From Tridacna crocea (taxonomy: Eukaryota; Mollusca; Bivalvia; Cardiida; Cardiidae), in contig OX031058.1 in the NCBI GenBank assembly GCA_943736015.1, positions 5,728,001 to 5,792,000 of the forward strand: a stretch of DNA of 64,000 nt. Reading direction: 5' to 3'. Shown here one piece after another: positions 60,371-64,000 of the stretch (position 1 is the first letter of the stretch; every line of letters starts with the position of its first letter). Position numbers and translations under genes: made by a program. The notes beneath the pieces are model-generated. The model ran no database searches. It saw only the letters and a program-made list of their open reading frames with translations, and was not told the DNA's origin.

Positions 60371-61510
60371 ACTCGTATTGTTGTCATCGTCGTCGTTGTT
60401 GTTTTCTTCTTCCTTGTTGTTGTTGTGGTCGTCATCGTTTTTGTTGTTGTTGTCGTCGTCGTCGTTGTCGTCGTTGTTGTTGTCGTCCTCGTTGTTGTTG
60501 TAATCGTCATCGTGGTCGTCGTCGTTGTTGTTGTCGTCGTTATTGATGTTGTTTTCGTCGTTATTGTTGTTGTTGTTTTCGTCTTTGTCCTTGTCGTTGT
60601 TGTTTTCGTCGTTGTTGTTGTCGTTGTCGTTCTTGTTGTTGTTGTCGTTCTTGTTGTTGTCGTTCTTGTTGTTGTTGTCGTCATTGCTGTTATTGTTGTC
60701 GTCGTTGTTCTTGTTGTTATCGTCGTAAATGACGATGGTTGTTGTTGTCGTTGTTGTTTTCATCGTCGTTGTTGTTTTCGTCGTCGTTGTTGCTGTCGTC
60801 GTCGTCGTTGTTGTTGTCGTCGTTGTCGTTGTCGTTGTTGTCGACGTCATTGTTGATGTCATCGTCGTTGTTGTTGTCGTCGTTGCTGTTGACTTTGTTG
60901 TTGTTTTCGTCGTAAATGACGATGGTTGTTGTTGTCGTTGTTGTTTTCGTCGTCGTTGTTGTTATCGTCGTCGTCGTTGCTGCCGTCGTCGTCGTTGTTG
61001 TTGTCGTCGTTGTCGTTGTTGTCGACGTTATTGTTGATGTCATCGTCGTTGTTGTTGTCGTCGTTGTTGTTGACTTTGTTGTTGTTTTCGTCGTCGTTGT
61101 TGTTATCGTTGTCGTTGTTGCTGTCGTCGTCGTTGTTGTTGTTGTCATCGTCGTTGTTGATGTCATCGTCGTTGCTGTCGTCGTCGTTGCTGTCGTCGTT
61201 GTTGTTGTTGTCGTCGTCGTTGTCGTCGTTGTTTTTGTCGTCGACGTTGGTGTTGTCGTCGTCGTCGTTGTTGTCGTCGTCGACGTCGTCGTTGTTGTTG
61301 TTGTTGTCGTCGTCGTCGTTGTCGTTGTTGCTGTTGTTGTGTTCGTCGTCGTTGTTGTTGTCGTCGTCGTCTTCGATGTTGTCGTCGTCGTTGTTGTTGT
61401 GGTCGTCGACGTCGTCGTCGTTGTTGTTGTCGTTGTTGTTGTCGTCGTCGTTGCTGTCGTCGTCGACGTCGTCGTCGTCGTCGTTGTTGTTGTTGTTGTT
61501 GTAAATTAGT
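60371..61510. repeat. 1.1-kb GTT/GTC trinucleotide array
   Basis: Interrupted GTTGTTGTC repeats with higher-order blocks. For example, GTAAATGACGATGGTTG recurs at 60725 and 60913, a 188-bp superunit. Long open frames of poly-Val, poly-Ser/Leu or poly-Thr/Asn are a product of the 3-bp period. Confidence 0.95.
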
Positions 61511-61599
61511 CTTTGTCGTCGTCAGTGACGATGGTGATATTATTATCGTCGCCGTCATCGTTGTTGTTTTGATCAAAATGTTATTGGTTTTTTGTCACA

Positions 61600-61780
61600 T
61601 AACCTCCCTTGCTTCCAGCATAATAATACCCATTACCAATTTTCTTATCTTACACGTTTGATATCACAACGTTGTGACATCATGTTTGACATCATAAGAA
61701 TCAAAATTAAGCGATTTAAACAGCCAAAGGGAGGGAGCATAGCGCCCGACTGTGGCTGTTTAAATCGTTTAATTTTTGAG
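61600..61780. repeat. Short palindromic region
   Basis: AAATTAAGCGATTTAAACAGCC and GGCTGTTTAAATCGTTTAATTT are complementary around GGAGGGAGCATAGC. TTGATATCACAACGTTGTGAC lies upstream. Probably a small MITE. Confidence 0.5.
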
Positions 61781-61936
61781 CTTCAGAACGTGAAATCTGA
61801 TCATTGATCTACACTGTCCGACAAGGACATATTTTCCCATTTTCCCCCAAAAAAGTTACCTTTGAAATTGCAAACTTTGGATTTTTAATACCAGCATAAA
61901 GTTTTAATTTTACTTATTTAGTAAGATAAGAGTTAA
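61780..61936 (+). mobile_element. MITE-B right half
   Basis: AGAACGTGAAATCTGATC, GATCTACACTGTCCGAC, AAGGACATATTTTCCC and TTTAGTAAGATAAGAGTTAA. Confidence 0.65.
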
Positions 61937-62299
61937 ACCTATTCCCGAACACGGTATTTCAAATGATGAAATTTGTATTGGTTAGTTAGAAAACAAAGAT
62001 TGAGTACCAACACTTTCTTCTTCGCCAATTATGCTTTTTCCTTATTTGTTTATCCATATGGCGTTTTTCTACAAAGAGCTTCTTTCTCAGTGTTGTGAAA
62101 CACGGTGAAAACTTATGATGGGTTTAGAGGTTAGTTCTGACAGCTGACTTTTCCAGTATACACAATACTGCTTTGACAGACAGATGGGAATGAGTTTTGA
62201 ATTCCATGCATTAGGTCACAAGTTCAAATAGAGGTTAGCCATCGGGTTAGGAGGTCGCCGTACACGAGTCTACTGATTTAATTGCTTTAGCGCCATACA
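61937..62299. other. Unannotated, possible decayed MITE-A
   Basis: GTTAGAAAACAAAGATTGAG and AACACTTTCTTCTTCGCC near 61982-62022 hint at a degraded A copy. Nothing firm. Confidence 0.35.
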
Positions 62300-62373
62300 G
62301 ATGGAACAGATAAAGATAAAAATGCACAGAACGTGCAGTGTGATCTCAAAAATCTTTACTCTCCATCTGCATG
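62300..62373 (+). mobile_element. MITE-B-like hairpin, isolated
   Basis: AGATGGAACAGATAAAGATAA, ATGCACAGAACGTGCAGTG and TCTTTACTCTCCATCTG pair imperfectly. Confidence 0.5.
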
Positions 62374-62505
62374 GCTAAACTGTTAAAATGTAATCACTTT
62401 TAGTTTCAGAGATTTCAATTGTCGAAAAAGGTCGAATCTAGAATATTATTTGGCGCCAAAGATACCAAACTTTGGTAAACTACAAGCTATGTTCACCTGG
62501 GCCTG

Positions 62506-62648
62506 TATTCACCAACCATTCTTGAGAATATTCTTGGTCTTATTCTTCAAGGTTTTCTAAATTTGTAAGTAACACAACACAAATATAGAAAATTCTGGAG
62601 AATAAGACAAAGAACGTTCTTATGAATGGTTGTTGAATGGGGGCCCTG
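62506..62648. mobile_element. Family F element, copy 2 (about 143 bp)
   Basis: GGGCCTGTATTCACCAACC and GGTTGTTGAATGGGGGCCC are inverted termini, with ATTCTTGAGAATATTCTTGG inside. The GGGCC-type terminus resembles hAT or PIF/Harbinger MITEs. No clear duplication was found. Confidence 0.65.
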
Positions 62649-62905
62649 GTCATTTCGTACATATTTATTTTGTGACAAACTTTCCTAAACTTTGTGAGCA
62701 ATTTGTCATTTTTTTTCCGAAAAATTTGCTATTATTCTCTATCGAAAGTACGTCTCTGTGCTTGAAAGGTTTACTTAATAATATACATCTTTATGTACAT
62801 TTCAACAGAAATGGGAAGGCAACAAGCTGGGTAAGCTTTGGTTTCTAACTGTTTAATTGTCTATTAACCTTTGAATGGGCGGCCAAATTTGCTTTTAATA
62901 GATAT
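62649..62905. other. Unannotated stretch
   Basis: Nothing recognised. Confidence 0.4.
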
Positions 62906-63114
62906 TTAACTCTTTACCAGACAACTAAACTATATACCAGTCCAAATTGAAGGCATTTACAGACGACAAATTAACTATGAACAAGAGATCTGCCTTAGAA
63001 GGTGTAGAAAACATTATTGGAAAAGGAGAAAATGCTGGTTACCAGCATTTTCTCCTTTTTCAACGATGTTCCTTCAGGGTCGATTAAAATCGGGACTGTT
63101 TGGTAAAGGGTCAA
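62906..63114 (+). mobile_element. MITE-A, complete copy
   Basis: TTAACTCTTTACCAGACAAC to GTTTGGTAAAGGGTCAA. A few bases are missing after the hairpin. Confidence 0.8.
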
Positions 63115-63310
63115 CCTTTTACTTTACGACAAAAGTTTGGTACGTCCATGTTGAAGGGATATTTGCATTCGACATTGTAAATGTGCGTTGAACAGTGGAA
63201 ATTGTCTTCGAGAGGGTAGAAAACTTTCCAGGAAAAGAGGAAATGCTTGTTACGAACATTTCCTTCTTTTTTTTTTTCTAAATCCTTGTTCTTCAATGTC
63301 GTAAGGATAA
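63111..63310 (+). mobile_element. MITE-A, diverged, shares its left end with the previous copy
   Basis: TCAACCTTTTACTTTACGAC, GGAAAAGAGGAAATGCTTG, CGAACATTTCCTTC. Right end poorly kept. Confidence 0.55.
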
Positions 63311-63720
63311 GGTCGTTTTAATCTTAACATCTGCGAAATCTTTTAAGTGTTTAAACTTTAGGTAAGGCAAATTATAATGAAAAATAGATATTGTTTCTTC
63401 AGGTTCGATCACACCCGTTTGAAATCTTTGTCAGAGTTTTTTTTTTTTTTCAATTCTGTATAGCATGGTAAAAGTTAGCAAAGTTTATATAAATCGACAT
63501 GTATTTTAGCAGTTTCACCACGATTTGTGCTACTATTTATGTATCCCTGCTGGATTTTTTTTTTTTTAATAATAATTTTACAACCGATTTTACATGCTAC
63601 ATTTTTTTACATGAATAAAGCATGTCCAATGTTGGAGCAGTGAGAGCGACAGGTGGGTGTCTCGTATCACAGTGGATTTACAAAACAAATGAAGGATCGG
63701 GCCGATATTGGGGTTTTAAG
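63311..63720. other. Unannotated AT-rich stretch
   Basis: Poly-T runs; nothing recognised. Confidence 0.4.
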
Positions 63721-63724
63721 CTAG

Positions 63725-63908
63725 TCTGTTAGACCCATTGACAGAAAAATTGATAGAAAAGGATTTGTCTCGGAGAGTGTAGATTACATTGCTAGGGGTG
63801 GAGAAAATACTGGTAACTTGCGTTTTCTCCTTTTTTCATTGTACTTTTATGAGTCTTCTTCTTCATCAAGAACGTTACAACTTGGTATTGTTTGGAAAGA
63901 CGTTAAAG
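63725..63908 (+). mobile_element. MITE-A, old copy
   Basis: GTTAGACCCATTGACAG, GGGTGGAGAAAATACTGG, AACTTGCGTTTTCTCC, TTGTTTGGAAAGACGTTAA. Confidence 0.55.
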
Positions 63909-64000
63909 GGTACAATTTCTATATGTTAAGGTAGCGTTAAAGTCGTCATGCAATTAACACTAACTCATTGGTACAACTTTTTTTTTAACATGGCCATGTG

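Noticed and set aside
60314..61576. Long frames of poly-Val, poly-Thr and poly-Gln/Arg up to 197 codons
   Set aside because: Product of the GTT/GTC array. Every frame is open because of the 3-bp period.
1075..63070. Regularly repeated hairpins as a CRISPR array or as riboswitch/terminator elements
   Set aside because: Copies are kilobases apart, in a eukaryotic context, with TTAA ends and full element structure. They are MITEs.

Overview
This window looks like a eukaryotic, repeat-saturated intergenic region. It has no bacterial operons, but it does have nuclear-type tRNA genes with oligo-T terminators, tRNA-derived SINEs, a spliced gene remnant with GT-AG borders, long microsatellites and about 50 copies of one TTAA-flanked hairpin MITE. 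A GMR1-type Ty3/Gypsy element and this dense mixture of palindromic MITEs would fit a marine or freshwater mollusc, most likely a bivalve. That taxonomic guess is inference only. I found no intact host protein-coding gene.

The best-supported functional genes are four tRNAs: two tRNA-Asn(GTT), at 19.8 and 33.8 kb, and two tRNA-Lys(CTT), at 27.0 (minus) and 32.4 kb. A broken fragment of a protein-primed family-B DNA polymerase (Polinton/Maverick-like) lies at 11.7-12.3 kb and runs into a minisatellite.

The centrepiece is 36.88-44.55 kb. At 44018-44549 is a 532-bp TRIM (terminal-repeat retrotransposon in miniature). It has two 208-bp LTRs, an 18-nt primer-binding site matching the 3' end of tRNA-Pro, a 116-bp interior without a gene, and a 4-bp target duplication (ATCG). 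Its LTR carries tRNA-like A and B boxes. On the minus strand at 36879-43752 is a 6874-bp composite bounded by near-copies of that TRIM LTR and by its own 4-bp duplication (CCAT). Inside it are a gag-protease ORF and a pol ORF in the unusual order integrase, reverse transcriptase, RNase H, then a different 552-bp LTR, a second primer-binding site, a second partial gag, and the TRIM interior. The TRIM and the autonomous element therefore appear to have recombined during reverse transcription, at the primer-binding site and at an 8-bp microhomology, and the chimera integrated as one unit.

The rest is non-autonomous DNA, labelled here by local family letters. A is about 228 bp, with TTAA and a hairpin core. 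A' is A with a different core. B has TTAA and a GATCAGACTGCAC hairpin. C is a double hairpin of about 255 bp. D is made of modular TACGTA/TGACCC palindromes with CGG-type 4-bp duplications. E is the family that received both retroelement insertions and that also seeded a 31-bp minisatellite at 8.4-9.2 kb. F, G, H, J and T are smaller families. T carries a conserved 38-codon ORF. A perfectly bounded 451-bp fold-back with a 6-bp duplication sits at 59.9-60.4 kb, beside a 1.1-kb trinucleotide array. Nesting (D in B, A in A, A' in T, TRIM in E) gives a readable insertion order.
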